Shown here one piece after another: positions 44,800-53,524 of a stretch of 64,000 bases of DNA (positions are counted from its first letter, which is position 1; each line of letters opens with the position of its first letter). Source of the stretch: Rhodobiaceae bacterium (GTDB lineage: Bacteria > Pseudomonadota > Alphaproteobacteria > Parvibaculales > Parvibaculaceae); contig JAAWWE010000016.1 in NCBI GenBank assembly GCA_021404525.1, positions 1-64,000 on the forward strand, in the 5' to 3' direction. A model generated the notes under the pieces. The model saw only the letters and a program-made list of their open reading frames with translations, was not told the origin of the DNA and searched no databases. A program made the position numbers and the translations under genes.

Positions 44800-45600
44800 T
44801 TAATCGCTTTTCTGCAGGTCGCGCTCTGACCCCAGCAGTAAAACAGGACAGCCGACCGCCATGGAAAAGGCGGTCGCGTCACCATCTTTTTCGAAGAACT
44901 TTGAATGTGCATTCGCAACCACAAGGCTTGGACCCATCTGACGCACGATCTCGGCAAGGTCCGCCAGATCTGTGTCTGCACCGCGCACCGGCAGACAGGC
45001 CATGCCTGCGCGTGTTGCGAGCGCCTCGGCAGCGTGCGCGCAAAACTCTCCCTGGCTTGTCATGTCATCCAACACCACAAGAGGCGCGTCACCAGTGCCC
45101 ATTCCCCGCCGCGCACTGGTGAGCAATACATCTGCATGTACGTCTGTTGTCGCCGCATGCAGAGCGCGGCGAATGTCGCTCAAAGAAGTCAGATGATTGC
45201 CGGTGTTCATGACAAGCACGTCTTCCTGACTTGCGTTTTCCAGCACCGCAAACAGGGGTTGTCCTCGTTTCACATCAAATGACCATTCAAGGCCAATTTC
45301 AGAGGCGGCCGCCGCAAAGGCAGCTTTTGCCTGCCCTGCCTGCGCTTCCCATTCGCGCGCCAAGCGTTCTGTTTCCAGTGGCTTCACAATGCCACTGAAA
45401 GAAACCTCCGACGCAAACGGCAGTTCCGCCAAGTCCATCAGGGCCTGGTTTTCGACGAAACACCCAACCAGTTTGGCGCCAATCGGCTCTCCCATGCGTC
45501 TGGCAAAGGAAATGGCTTCGGCTTGCGGTACCGCTGAATCGATCTCAATCAGAATTTTGTGGCTCTCAACGTCCACGTCTTCATTGGGCTGCGTCGTCAT
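44800..45600 (-). CDS. Universal-stress-protein-like protein
   Basis: The 266 residues have an N-terminal region (HKILIEIDSAVPQAEAISFARRMG) and a C-terminal VVANAHSKFFEKDGDATAFSMAVGCPVLLL that fit two degenerate Usp folds. The canonical G-x2-G-x9-G ATP motif is not visible in either, so nucleotide binding is doubtful. It overlaps the Lon-like protease gene by four bases, showing translational coupling. Confidence 0.75.
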   Translation of the reverse strand: MTTQPNEDVDVESHKILIEIDSAVPQAEAISFARRMGEPIGAKLVGCFVENQALMDLAELPFASEVSFSGIVKPLETERLAREWEAQAGQAKAAFAAAASEIGLEWSFDVKRGQPLFAVLENASQEDVLVMNTGNHLTSLSDIRRALHAATTDVHADVLLTSARRGMGTGDAPLVVLDDMTSQGEFCAHAAEALATRAGMACLPVRGADTDLADLAEIVRQMGPSLVVANAHSKFFEKDGDATAFSMAVGCPVLLLGSERDLQKSD

Positions 45601-48050
45601 GATGCAGTTTCCCCGCTATCATTTTTTCCAAAGGCTACCTGTGCTTCTGCGAACTCCAACAACCGCTCATCTACACGTTCAAACAGCGAGCCGGTTGTGA
45701 AATCACCCGACTCGTCTCGGCCGCCGGCTTGCACGCCGGTCATGATCGTAACCGCCTCTTCTATTGTTTCAGCGCCAAAGACTGAAAACATTCCACGTTC
45801 AACTGCATCGACCACATCGCGGCGAAGCATAAGGTGCTTCACATTCGCGGCGGGAATGATCACACCCTGGTCCCCCGTCAGGCCACGGCGCATACAAATA
45901 TCGAAGAAGCCTTCGATTTTTTCATTTACGCCCCCAATGGGCTGGATCTGGCCCAACTGGTTGAGCGAACCAGTTACAGCGAGACCCTGATTAACCGGCA
46001 CCTCCGCCAGTGAAGAGAGCAATGCCACCAGCTCCGCCACGGACGCACTGTCACCATCGACGCCGCCATAGCTTTGTTCGAAGACAAGCGTAGCAGTGAG
46101 AGACAGAGGAATATTGATGGCGAAGTGGGCGCTCAAAAAACCGGTCAGGATGAGCACGCCTTTGGAGTGAAGTGCGCCGCCTAAATCAACTTCCCGCTCA
46201 ATATCAACCACATTTCCTTTCCCCATACGGGTACGCGCGGTAATGCGTGTCGGGCGACCAAAGCTTGCCTGACCAAGGCTCAACACCGACAGACCGTTTA
46301 CCTGACCTGCGACGAAACCTTCTGTGTCAATCATCACCACATCACGGGTAATCGCCTCAAGGCTTCGCTCGCGCAAGCGGTCCACTCGATGGACCCGCTC
46401 ATCGATCGCCTGCTGAACATGGGGCACGTCAATCGCGTCTGCTGCGTCGTCACGGGCGTAGAGGTCCGCCTCCTGCATCAAATCAGTAATGCTGCCCACT
46501 TCAAGGGAGAGTTTTTCTGCGTCTTCAGCGAAACGGGAACTTTCTTCAATGACGCGCCCGACGGCAGCAGCTGTGAGCGGCAACAGGTCATTTTCACGAC
46601 AAAGCGTCGCGATCATTTCCGCATAGAGGAGATCGGTATCTCCGTCCCTGTCGATTTGATCATCAAAGTCTGCCGACACCTTAAACAGGTCGCTGAATTC
46701 CGGATCGTTCTCAGCCAGCATGTAGTAGAGCAGACGGTCACCGAACAGGATGACCTTTGTATCAAGCGGTATGGGGTCAGGCTCAAGAGCCACCGTGCTT
46801 ACAAGGCTGAGATAGTCACCAGGCGCTTCAAGCACGATACGCCGCGTTCTCAAGGCACGTTTCAAGCCATCCCACGCCAGCGGCTCCCGCAGCAAGCGCA
46901 GCGCGTCGATCAGAAGATAGCCGCCATTGGCGCGGTGGAGGGAGCCTGCTTTGATGAGACTGAAGTCTGTCACCAGCGCGCCCATATGGGACATGTGCTC
47001 CACTCGGCCAATCAGATTGGCAAATGCCGGATGTTCTTCGGTAATGATTGGCGCCCCACCGCCAATGAAGCCCCCATTGCTGTTTCCCGCGGTGGGCTCC
47101 GGATTTGCGTCTGCACTATTGTTCACGATGACATTCACCGTGTATCGCCGAAAGACATCCCCACCTATTGGGCCCATGGGGCCGGCAAACTGCTCTCGCT
47201 CCTCAGCTGTAAAGAGAGCGATATTGTCGACAAGGTCGGCCTCTAATTCCCGCAGCCAGGCGGCGACCTTTTCATTGCCCTCAAACATGGAGGTGAGATC
47301 GTGGATGGAGCGACCCACCGCATTGGTCGCGACTTCACGATTTAATTCGTGAACCTGGTTGCGGCGTTCTTTTTCCCACCCGGGCACATGTTGAAAAATT
47401 GACGCAAGCTCCTGCTCAAGCTCGCCAATGGTTTCCTTGACCTTCTCCCGTTCTTCTTCTGGCAATTCGTTGAAGGCCTCCGGCTTCATTACTTCGCCTT
47501 CCCGCTGCGGGGCAAAAGCAAAGCCAGATGGCGTTGACAGGAGCGTAATGTTCTTAGCTTCGGCTTTGATGCGAAGCGCTTCAAACGCCTGGCCTTGATG
47601 CTGGGTATAATTCGCATCAATCGCTGCCAGCCGCTTTTTATATTCCTCGCTTTCAAGGATCGCCGGAATGGATCCCCGCAAATCCTGTATCAAGTCCGCG
47701 ACGCCTGACCGCAGCGCTTCTGCCCGACCTGCAGCGGTCTCAAGTGCCACCGGCTTGTTTGGGTCGGTGAAATTGTTCACATAGACCCAATCGCCCGGCA
47801 CAGGCCGTTTGCCCACGATAGATTGCAGGTGGCGTATCACACCATCGCGCATGCCGGCCCCGTGCGGACCGAGTGCAAAAATATTGTAGCCGGTCTTCTC
47901 CATGCGGGTACCGAAACGGATCGCTTCCAAGGCACGGTCTTGGCCTACAAGTCCCATAGCATCTGAGAGTTCAGCCGTGGTCGCGAACGCGAACTGTGAC
48001 ACATCGCAGTCGCGATAAAGAAGATCAGCGCTTAAGGGTTCTAAGGGCAC
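45597..48050 (-). CDS. Lon-like (LonB/YcbZ-type) ATP-dependent protease
   Basis: The 817 residues end with a Lon proteolytic domain: the Ser-Lys dyad is Ser668 (VDGDSASV) and Lys711 (IGGVNEKIEG), both intact. An AAA region precedes it, with Walker B-like GGYLLIDA (376-383). The Walker A candidate is Gly61-Pro-His-Gly-Ala-Gly-Met67-Arg, lacking the usual lysine, so the ATPase looks degenerate. The coiled segment around 195-240 is rich in Glu. The family digests misfolded or regulatory proteins. It is the first gene of an operon with the two Usp-type genes. A 6-base inverted repeat (48089-48108) lies about 38 bases upstream. Confidence 0.88.
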   Translation of the reverse strand: MPLEPLSADLLYRDCDVSQFAFATTAELSDAMGLVGQDRALEAIRFGTRMEKTGYNIFALGPHGAGMRDGVIRHLQSIVGKRPVPGDWVYVNNFTDPNKPVALETAAGRAEALRSGVADLIQDLRGSIPAILESEEYKKRLAAIDANYTQHQGQAFEALRIKAEAKNITLLSTPSGFAFAPQREGEVMKPEAFNELPEEEREKVKETIGELEQELASIFQHVPGWEKERRNQVHELNREVATNAVGRSIHDLTSMFEGNEKVAAWLRELEADLVDNIALFTAEEREQFAGPMGPIGGDVFRRYTVNVIVNNSADANPEPTAGNSNGGFIGGGAPIITEEHPAFANLIGRVEHMSHMGALVTDFSLIKAGSLHRANGGYLLIDALRLLREPLAWDGLKRALRTRRIVLEAPGDYLSLVSTVALEPDPIPLDTKVILFGDRLLYYMLAENDPEFSDLFKVSADFDDQIDRDGDTDLLYAEMIATLCRENDLLPLTAAAVGRVIEESSRFAEDAEKLSLEVGSITDLMQEADLYARDDAADAIDVPHVQQAIDERVHRVDRLRERSLEAITRDVVMIDTEGFVAGQVNGLSVLSLGQASFGRPTRITARTRMGKGNVVDIEREVDLGGALHSKGVLILTGFLSAHFAINIPLSLTATLVFEQSYGGVDGDSASVAELVALLSSLAEVPVNQGLAVTGSLNQLGQIQPIGGVNEKIEGFFDICMRRGLTGDQGVIIPAANVKHLMLRRDVVDAVERGMFSVFGAETIEEAVTIMTGVQAGGRDESGDFTTGSLFERVDERLLEFAEAQVAFGKNDSGETAS

Positions 48051-48088
48051 AGCGGCGGGCTTTGTTTTTGTTATTCAAGATGTTTGAT

Positions 48089-48108
48089 AGAGCGACTCTA
48101 GGCGCTCT
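48089..48108. promoter_or_regulatory. Inverted repeat upstream of the Lon-like gene
   Basis: AGAGCG (48089-48094) and CGCTCT (48103-48108) are separated by eight bases and lie about 38 bases upstream of the Lon-like start, in the 142-base divergent gap shared with the HD-hydrolase gene. No known regulator consensus was recognised. Confidence 0.25.
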
Positions 48109-48192
48109 CAGTGGCAACGACAATGCGTGAACGCATCGACAAGGCATCTTGGAAAGATTAGTGTCGGCGGCCCACATTCTTCTGGACACCCT

Positions 48193-48840
48193 ATGGCGCC
48201 GCCAAAGAAACCTGCTCCCAAAAAATCCAAAACGCCGCGTGCATGGCAGCGCATGCTGAGTGGACGGCGGCTGGACCTGCTGGACCCCTCGCCTTTCGAT
48301 GTAGAAATCGAAGACATTGCCCATGGTCTTGCCAGGGTAGCCCGCTGGAATGGTCAGACAATCGGCGATGAACCCTTTTCCGTGGCAGAGCATAGTGTAC
48401 TCGTGGAGGAAATTTGCCATCGACTGCGCCCTGGGTGGCCCGCGAAATGGCGCCTCGCGGCGCTGCTTCACGATGCCCCAGAATATGTGATCGGCGATAT
48501 GATCAGCCCGTTCAAAGCCGCCCTCGGCTATGATTATAAGAGTTTTGAGCACCGGCTTGAGAGCGCCATTCATCTGCGCTTTGGTCTGCCGGCAGATTTG
48601 CCCAAGACCGTTGAATCTCTCATCAAACGCGCGGACAGGGCGTCAGCCTTTTTGGAGGCAACTCAATTGGCTGGCTTCTCTGACGAGGAAGCGGCGGCCA
48701 TTTTCGGTCGGCCCCGAGGGCTCACACCGACCAAGTTGAAACCTCTGAACCCGACTGCCGCGCAGGCGCTTTTTCTGAAGCGGTTCAAGTCGCTTCTGAA
48801 ATCCACGGAGCAAGACAGTCCTGCGTCCAATCCTGGCTAG
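48193..48840 (+). CDS. HD-domain hydrolase (YfbR-like)
   Basis: In this 215-residue protein SVAEHSVLVEEICHRL and LLHDAPEYVIGDMISPFK give the HD metal site (His in AEHS, then HD in LLHDAPEY). YfbR-type enzymes hydrolyse deoxynucleoside monophosphates. A Lys/Pro-rich N-terminus precedes the domain. The ATG at 48193 is preferred over a GTG at 48127, because the extra residues do not resemble family members. It is 47 bases upstream of the NAD-regulator gene and may be co-transcribed with it. Confidence 0.85.
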   Translation: MAPPKKPAPKKSKTPRAWQRMLSGRRLDLLDPSPFDVEIEDIAHGLARVARWNGQTIGDEPFSVAEHSVLVEEICHRLRPGWPAKWRLAALLHDAPEYVIGDMISPFKAALGYDYKSFEHRLESAIHLRFGLPADLPKTVESLIKRADRASAFLEATQLAGFSDEEAAAIFGRPRGLTPTKLKPLNPTAAQALFLKRFKSLLKSTEQDSPASNPG

Positions 48841-48887
48841 AATCGCGTAGACTGACATCAGAACCAACATCCGGAGACCATCTGACG

Positions 48888-49931
48888 ATGGCGCCAGCGC
48901 CACCTAAAAACCCGCCCAACCCTGTTGTGATCGACCTCAACGCGGCGATCGTTCAGGTTGCCGACGCGCTGCCTCAGATCGTTGTTGTGCGCCCCCAGGA
49001 AAATGGCGAGGAAAGTGATCAGGACATTTGGGACGCGCTGCCGTTCGGGCCTTTCGATCCGTTCACGCACCGGACGATGGAGATTGGACTTCGGGCCTGG
49101 GTTCAAGAACAGACGCAGATTGGCCTCGGCTACGTGGAGCAGCTCTACACGTTTGGAGACCGCGGACGTCACGCACTGGAGGCGGAAAAAGGCACCGACC
49201 ACATTGTGTCCGTTGGCTATCTCGCTCTCACACGCGGTGGCGAGGAACGTGCGGGCGTCAGCTGGCGCAGCTGGTACCAATATTTCCCCTGGGAAGACTG
49301 GCGAGACGGACGTCCGGCCATTTTAGACAAGGTCATTTTGCCGCTGCTGCAGGACTGGGCGTCGGAAGCCAAAGGCACTGAGAGTGATGAGCTGGCACGC
49401 GGCCGACGCCGGGACCGGGCGCGCCTCACGTTTGGTCTCGATGGTGGTACTTGCGACGAAAAAAGCTGGGACGAGGAGAATGTGCTGGAGCGCTATGAGC
49501 TTCTTTATGAAGCGGGACTGGTGCGCGAGGCCTTACGAGATGGCCGCCCAAACGCGGCGGGCCTGGAAAAAGACAACACGCCACAGCTCGGCGTGCCCAT
49601 GCAGTTCGACCATCGCCGCATCCTTGCAACCGCCATCAGCCGCCTACGGGCAAAACTGAAATATCGTCCTGTGGTGTTTGAGCTGATGCCGGACACGTTC
49701 ACCCTCTATGAACTGCAACGCACGAGCGAAGCGCTTCTGGGTCTGCACGTGCACAAGCAGAATTTCCGGCGGCTCGTGGAAAAAGCTGGGCTTGTCGAGC
49801 GCACTGGCCGCATGAGCACCCACACGGGCGGACGTCCTGCGGAACTCTTCCGGTTCCGCCGGGAGATCTTCAATGAACGTCCGGCTCCCGGCCTTCGCCT
49901 CGCCCCTTCCCGAACGCGCGCAAATACTTGA
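48888..49931 (+). CDS. NrtR-like regulator of NAD metabolism (Nudix-like plus winged helix)
   Basis: In this 347-residue protein the N-terminal 200 residues have a Nudix-like layout without an intact GX5EX7REUXEEXGU box, so hydrolysis is unlikely. The C-terminal part (about 255-335), with RRILATAISRLRAKLKYRPV, FTLYELQRTSEALLG and HKQNFRRLVEKAGLVERTG, is the NrtR winged-helix DNA-binding domain. Known NrtR regulators repress NAD synthesis genes and are released by ADP-ribose. nadA-nadB lie directly downstream and a palindromic operator pair lies in between, so autogenous family logic is strong. The effector is not proven here. Confidence 0.82.
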   Translation: MAPAPPKNPPNPVVIDLNAAIVQVADALPQIVVVRPQENGEESDQDIWDALPFGPFDPFTHRTMEIGLRAWVQEQTQIGLGYVEQLYTFGDRGRHALEAEKGTDHIVSVGYLALTRGGEERAGVSWRSWYQYFPWEDWRDGRPAILDKVILPLLQDWASEAKGTESDELARGRRRDRARLTFGLDGGTCDEKSWDEENVLERYELLYEAGLVREALRDGRPNAAGLEKDNTPQLGVPMQFDHRRILATAISRLRAKLKYRPVVFELMPDTFTLYELQRTSEALLGLHVHKQNFRRLVEKAGLVERTGRMSTHTGGRPAELFRFRREIFNERPAPGLRLAPSRTRANT

Positions 49932-50023
49932 ACTGTCGGCTTGCGACAGCGTCCACACTAAAATCTCTTCGCCCTGGGACCAAACTTCACAAAACCCAGA
50001 ATTTCTGCGCCCGATCAAATTTC

Positions 50024-50037
50024 TTAACGCGCGTTAA
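50024..50037. promoter_or_regulatory. 14-base perfect palindrome upstream of the nadA promoter
   Basis: TTAACGCGCGTTAA at 50024-50037 is a perfect inverted repeat ending five bases before the -35 box. It could be a binding site for a regulator. Its half-sites TTAA are spaced by six bases, one less than the CtrA consensus (N7), so CtrA is not supported. Confidence 0.35.
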
Positions 50038-50042
50038 CACCC

Positions 50043-50071
50043 TTGACAGAGCTAATACTCAAACATAGTAT
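50043..50071 (+). promoter_or_regulatory. nadA promoter (-35 and -10)
   Basis: TTGACA at 50043-50048, exactly 17 bases, then TAGTAT at 50066-50071. This is a close match to a housekeeping sigma-70-type promoter, on the strand and about 85 bases upstream of nadA. Operator 1 overlaps its spacer and -10. Confidence 0.75.
50056..50070. promoter_or_regulatory. Candidate NrtR operator 1 (overlaps the -10)
   Basis: TACTCAAACATAGTA (15 bases) shares 12 of 15 bases with operator 2 and shows the same TACT/AGTA half-site pattern. It covers the end of the promoter spacer and most of the -10 box, so a bound protein would block RNA polymerase. Confidence 0.6.
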
Positions 50072-50080
50072 AAGTCATTG

Positions 50081-50103
50081 GCCGGTTCTGCCGGTGTCTT
50101 TTT
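50081..50103 (+). terminator. Short hairpin with T run in the nadA leader
   Basis: CCGG (50082-50085) pairs with CCGG (50091-50094), with one wobble pair outside, around TTCTG. Bases 50099-50103 are all T. The stem is weak, about five pairs. It lies between the two operators and could be an attenuator or chance. Confidence 0.3.
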
Positions 50104-50115
50104 AGCCCCTACTTA

Positions 50116-50130
50116 TACTCAAAATGAGTA
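50116..50130. promoter_or_regulatory. Candidate NrtR operator 2 (nadA leader)
   Basis: TACTCAAAATGAGTA is a perfect five-base-arm palindrome (TACTC, GAGTA) with a five-base spacer. It starts exactly 60 bases after operator 1, six helical turns, so both would be bound on the same DNA face. Confidence 0.6.
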
Positions 50131-50156
50131 AATGTAGATGATCAAGGGAGGCGAGC

Positions 50157-51233
50157 ATGACCGCCGATCTTCAGACCCAAGAAGCTGCACCCAATAAGGC
50201 AGCGATGGTTCCACCAAAGTTCCAACCGCTTGAGATGCCGGAGCTCGAATATACGCCCGGTCTCGCGAAAGAAATGGCGCCCATCTATGAGCGCGTCAAA
50301 AACGTTATTCCTTCTGTCGAGTGGCCATTCTTTGCGCCTTACGTGAAGGCGATCAATGATCTGAAAAAAGAACGCAACGCCGTCATCCTGGCTCATAATT
50401 ATATGACGCCGGAAATCTTCCACTGTGTCGGTGACATTGTGGGCGACAGTTTGCAGCTTGCCCGCGAAGCCGCCAAGGCAGACGCGGATGTGATCGTTCA
50501 GTGCGGCGTGCACTTCATGGCGGAGACGGCGAAGCTGCTAAGCCCGGAAAAAACCGTCCTTATCCCTGATGAAAAAGCTGGATGCTCACTTGCGGAGTCC
50601 ATCACAGGTGCTGACATTCGTCGCCTGCGCGAACAATATCCGGGTGTTCCTGTCGTTACGTATGTGAACACGTCTGCGGATGTTAAGGCCGAGACCGATA
50701 TTTGCTGCACCTCATCGAATGCCGTGCAGGTTGTTGAGAGCCTTGGTGTACCGGAAGTGCTTTGCCTGCCGGATGAATATCTCGCACAGAACATTGCCCG
50801 CCAGACCAATGTGAAAATCATCACCTATGCGGGCCATTGTGAAGTCCATGAACGGTTCACCCCGGAAGAACTTCGGGAATATCGCGAAGCGCATCCAGGT
50901 CTTTCGATCATTGCGCATCCTGAGTGTCCACCGGAAGTTGTCGACGAAGCGGACTTCTCCGGATCCACTTCAGGCATGATCAAATGGGTGAAGGAAAATC
51001 ATCCTGACCAAGTCATGATGGTGACCGAGTGCTCCATGAGCGACAATGTGGCAGCGGAAGTGCCAGGTACGGATTTCATTCGTCCCTGCAATCTCTGCCC
51101 CCACATGAAGCGCATCACCCTGCCGAAGATCCTTGAAAGCCTTCTTTATATGAAGGATGAGGTTGTCGTGGATCCGGCCATCGCGCCGCGCGCACGCGCT
51201 GCGGTTGAACGGATGATCAATCTGCCGCTCTGA
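50157..51233 (+). CDS. nadA: Quinolinate synthase
   Basis: The 358-residue enzyme condenses iminoaspartate with dihydroxyacetone phosphate to quinolinate. It needs a [4Fe-4S] cluster. The candidate ligands are Cys116 ([10 protein letters not shown]), Cys228 (GHCEVH) and a Cys of the CNLC pair at 311-314. [12 protein letters not shown] near 77-88 binds the substrate. It is longer at the N-terminus than the common type, by about 50 residues. GGGAGG six bases before the ATG sets the start. The promoter and two operators lie in the upstream 110 bases. nadB follows after an 80-base gap holding a nested palindrome. Confidence 0.94.
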   Translation: MTADLQTQEAAPNKAAMVPPKFQPLEMPELEYTPGLAKEMAPIYERVKNVIPSVEWPFFAPYVKAINDLKKERNAVILAHNYMTPEIFHCVGDIVGDSLQLAREAAKADADVIVQCGVHFMAETAKLLSPEKTVLIPDEKAGCSLAESITGADIRRLREQYPGVPVVTYVNTSADVKAETDICCTSSNAVQVVESLGVPEVLCLPDEYLAQNIARQTNVKIITYAGHCEVHERFTPEELREYREAHPGLSIIAHPECPPEVVDEADFSGSTSGMIKWVKENHPDQVMMVTECSMSDNVAAEVPGTDFIRPCNLCPHMKRITLPKILESLLYMKDEVVVDPAIAPRARAAVERMINLPL

Positions 51234-51245
51234 TCTTTTGTCTCA

Positions 51246-51295
51246 ACGCGTTTTTGAACCATAAAAGTTTGCAACTTTTATTGAAAACGCTCTAA
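51246..51295. repeat. Nested palindromic repeat, copy A (nadA-nadB gap)
   Basis: A 50-base element with an 8-bp inner stem (51261-51268 with 51274-51281, loop TTGCA) and a 6-bp outer stem (GCGTTT at 51248-51253 with AAACGC at 51285-51290). Copy B at 63440-63489 is identical at 40 of 50 positions, and six of the ten changes form three compensated base pairs that preserve pairing. Confidence 0.75.
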
Positions 51296-51313
51296 GTCAG
51301 GGAGCTGGGACCC

Positions 51314-52948
51314 ATGAGTATGACGACGCAGACCGGCGGACATATTGTCAATGCAGGCGACGTGCTGATCGTCGGCGCAGGGCTTGCCGGCCTTTTCACA
51401 GCTCTAAAACTGAGCCCGCGCCCGGTGACGGTTCTTGCCGCGGCTCCTATCGGCGACGGCGCCTCCTCAGCCTGGGCACAAGGCGGGATTGCCGCGGCGA
51501 TCTCTGAAGGTGACACACCGGAAGAACATGCGGCAGATACGATTGCTGCCGGCGCTGGAATTGTCGACCCGGAGATTGCACAACTTATCGCCTCAGAAGC
51601 GAGCGAACGTATTCAGGACCTCCTGTCGCTTGGCGTGCCCTTTGACCGGGATCTGGAAGGCAAACTCACGGTAGGACTGGAAGCTGCCCATAGCCGAAGC
51701 CGCATTGTACATGTGCAGGGCGATCGGGCCGGCCGCGCGATCATGGAAGCGCTTATTGCGGCTGTCCGTAAGACACCCTCCATTCGTATCGTTGAAGGCT
51801 TTTCGGCGTATGAGCTCGCGCTTGAAGAAGGAAAGGTTGCCGGTGTCTTTGTGCAGCCGACCGGAGATCTCGAACCCTCCCCGCTTCTTCTGCGCGCCCG
51901 ATCTGTCGTTCTAGCAAGCGGCGGCGCAGGAGGCCTCTATAAGGTAACCACCAATCCGTTGAGTTCGCGGGGCGACGGGTTCGCCATGGCGGCCCGGGCA
52001 GGTGCGGTGATCGCTGATCCGGAATTTGTTCAGTTTCATCCGACCGCCATTGCCGGCGTCCAAGACCCCGCCCCCCTCGCGACGGAAGCGCTGCGCGGCG
52101 CTGGTGCAACGCTCATTGATGAAACGGGCACGCGTTTCATGAAAGCCGTGCACAAGGATGCAGAGCTTGGACCCCGCGATGTGGTCGCGCGATCAATTGC
52201 GCGCGTCATTGCGGAGGGTGGCAAAGCCTATCTTGATGCACGCCAAGCAGTTGGTGCAGGTTTCGAAGAGGCCTTCCCAACCGTTTTCAAAAACTGCCAG
52301 CGCATGGGGATTGATCCGGTAACTGAACCGATCCCCGTCGCGCCCGCGATGCACTATCATATGGGGGGGATTGCGGTTGATAAGGATGGTCGCTCGTCCC
52401 TTCCAGGTCTCTGGGCCTGTGGCGAAGTGGCGTCAACAGGCGCCCATGGTGCTAATCGTCTCGCCAGCAACTCCCTATTGGAAGCCGTCGTCTTTGGCGC
52501 CCGCATTGCGGAAGATATTCTAGCATCTGTTGACGCAGGTCCGGCAGCGACCGCCGCCATTCCCGCGATCCGTGCGCGCCGGTCGCACACGGTCCCTATT
52601 GTGCAGGAACTTCGGGACCTCATGACACGGCATGTAGGAGTTGTTCGAACGGGTGATGGTCTCACTCAAGCGCTCCAGGAGATTGTGCGCATCGAACGGG
52701 CCGCGGGCTCTTCACCAACACTTGTGAACATGGTGACGGCAGCGAAATTGATCACGACAGCGGCTCTTCAGCGGGAAGAAAGTCGCGGCGGCCACTTTCG
52801 GATTGATCAGCCACAAACGGATGTTAACTGGGAACATCGCACCTTCATTACTCTCGAGGACGCGAATAGCATAACCGAGTCAGTGGCGCGTCCACATGCA
52901 CCGATGTCCGCTCGCGAGCGCCGAACATTAACCAAGTCCTTTCCTTGA
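51314..52948 (+). CDS. nadB: L-aspartate oxidase
   Basis: In this 544-residue flavoprotein the dinucleotide motif GAGLAGLFTA is at 21-30, with SAWAQGGIAAAI and the active-site segment FHPTAIAG. The C-terminal part has MGGIAVDKDGRSSLPGLWACGEV. It oxidises L-aspartate to iminoaspartate, the NadA partner substrate, using fumarate or O2. The start ATG at 51314 follows CAGGGAG. It is in the nadA operon. An unrelated lipoprotein gene follows. Confidence 0.93.
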   Translation: MSMTTQTGGHIVNAGDVLIVGAGLAGLFTALKLSPRPVTVLAAAPIGDGASSAWAQGGIAAAISEGDTPEEHAADTIAAGAGIVDPEIAQLIASEASERIQDLLSLGVPFDRDLEGKLTVGLEAAHSRSRIVHVQGDRAGRAIMEALIAAVRKTPSIRIVEGFSAYELALEEGKVAGVFVQPTGDLEPSPLLLRARSVVLASGGAGGLYKVTTNPLSSRGDGFAMAARAGAVIADPEFVQFHPTAIAGVQDPAPLATEALRGAGATLIDETGTRFMKAVHKDAELGPRDVVARSIARVIAEGGKAYLDARQAVGAGFEEAFPTVFKNCQRMGIDPVTEPIPVAPAMHYHMGGIAVDKDGRSSLPGLWACGEVASTGAHGANRLASNSLLEAVVFGARIAEDILASVDAGPAATAAIPAIRARRSHTVPIVQELRDLMTRHVGVVRTGDGLTQALQEIVRIERAAGSSPTLVNMVTAAKLITTAALQREESRGGHFRIDQPQTDVNWEHRTFITLEDANSITESVARPHAPMSARERRTLTKSFP

Positions 52949-53004
52949 CGATACGCCGCACTCACCATAGGGTGCCCGCGAAAGTATTACTGGGGGAATC
53001 ATCA

Positions 53005-53415
53005 ATGTTAGTTTCGCGCGTTTTTGCGGCCGGTGCCGTAGCCCTTGTCATGGGGGGCTGTTCATCTATCACCCAAGGCACAACTCAAGAGATTTTCGTG
53101 AACACAACTCCGGCCGGCGCGAGTTGCACCCTTAAACGCAACGGTGCTGAGCTCAACAGCATTGCCAACACGCCCGGCGGTGTCACGGTCGATAAGACCA
53201 AGCATGACATCATCATCACCTGCAACAAGGCGGGTTATCAGGAAGCTACCTACTACAACAATAGTGGATGGGAATCAGGCTCCGGCGCCGCCGGGATTGC
53301 CCTGGACGTCGTCCTAACCCTTGGCGTAAGTAGCGCCATCGATTCAGCGACGGGCGCGGACAACAAATATGAGAGCCCGGTCAACATCACCATGTTGCCG
53401 GAAGAAAAAGACTAA
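53005..53415 (+). CDS. Small lipoprotein of unknown function
   Basis: The 136 residues have a signal peptide ending LVMGGC, a usable lipobox with the lipidated Cys at about residue 19. The mature part, SSITQGTTQEIFVNTTPAG, has beta-rich PEGA-like or carboxypeptidase-like features and Gly/Asn-rich stretches. GGGGGA upstream supports the ATG at 53005. It stands between nadB and nadC, 56 bases after the nadB stop, but no link with NAD is evident. Confidence 0.75.
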   Translation: MLVSRVFAAGAVALVMGGCSSITQGTTQEIFVNTTPAGASCTLKRNGAELNSIANTPGGVTVDKTKHDIIITCNKAGYQEATYYNNSGWESGSGAAGIALDVVLTLGVSSAIDSATGADNKYESPVNITMLPEEKD

Positions 53416-53524
53416 CGCACTGGCTACCAGCTGTTGAACTACCACAAGGCTTTCGCCTTGGTGCTGTCGAATCTAAAGCCACGATCGAAACGGGCGGGCG
53501 TCGCGACCAAGATTGGTTGGTTTC

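Noticed and set aside
50024-50037. CtrA site at TTAA-CGCGCG-TTAA
   Set aside because: CtrA consensus needs seven bases between the TTAA half-sites. Here there are six, and nadA is not a typical target.
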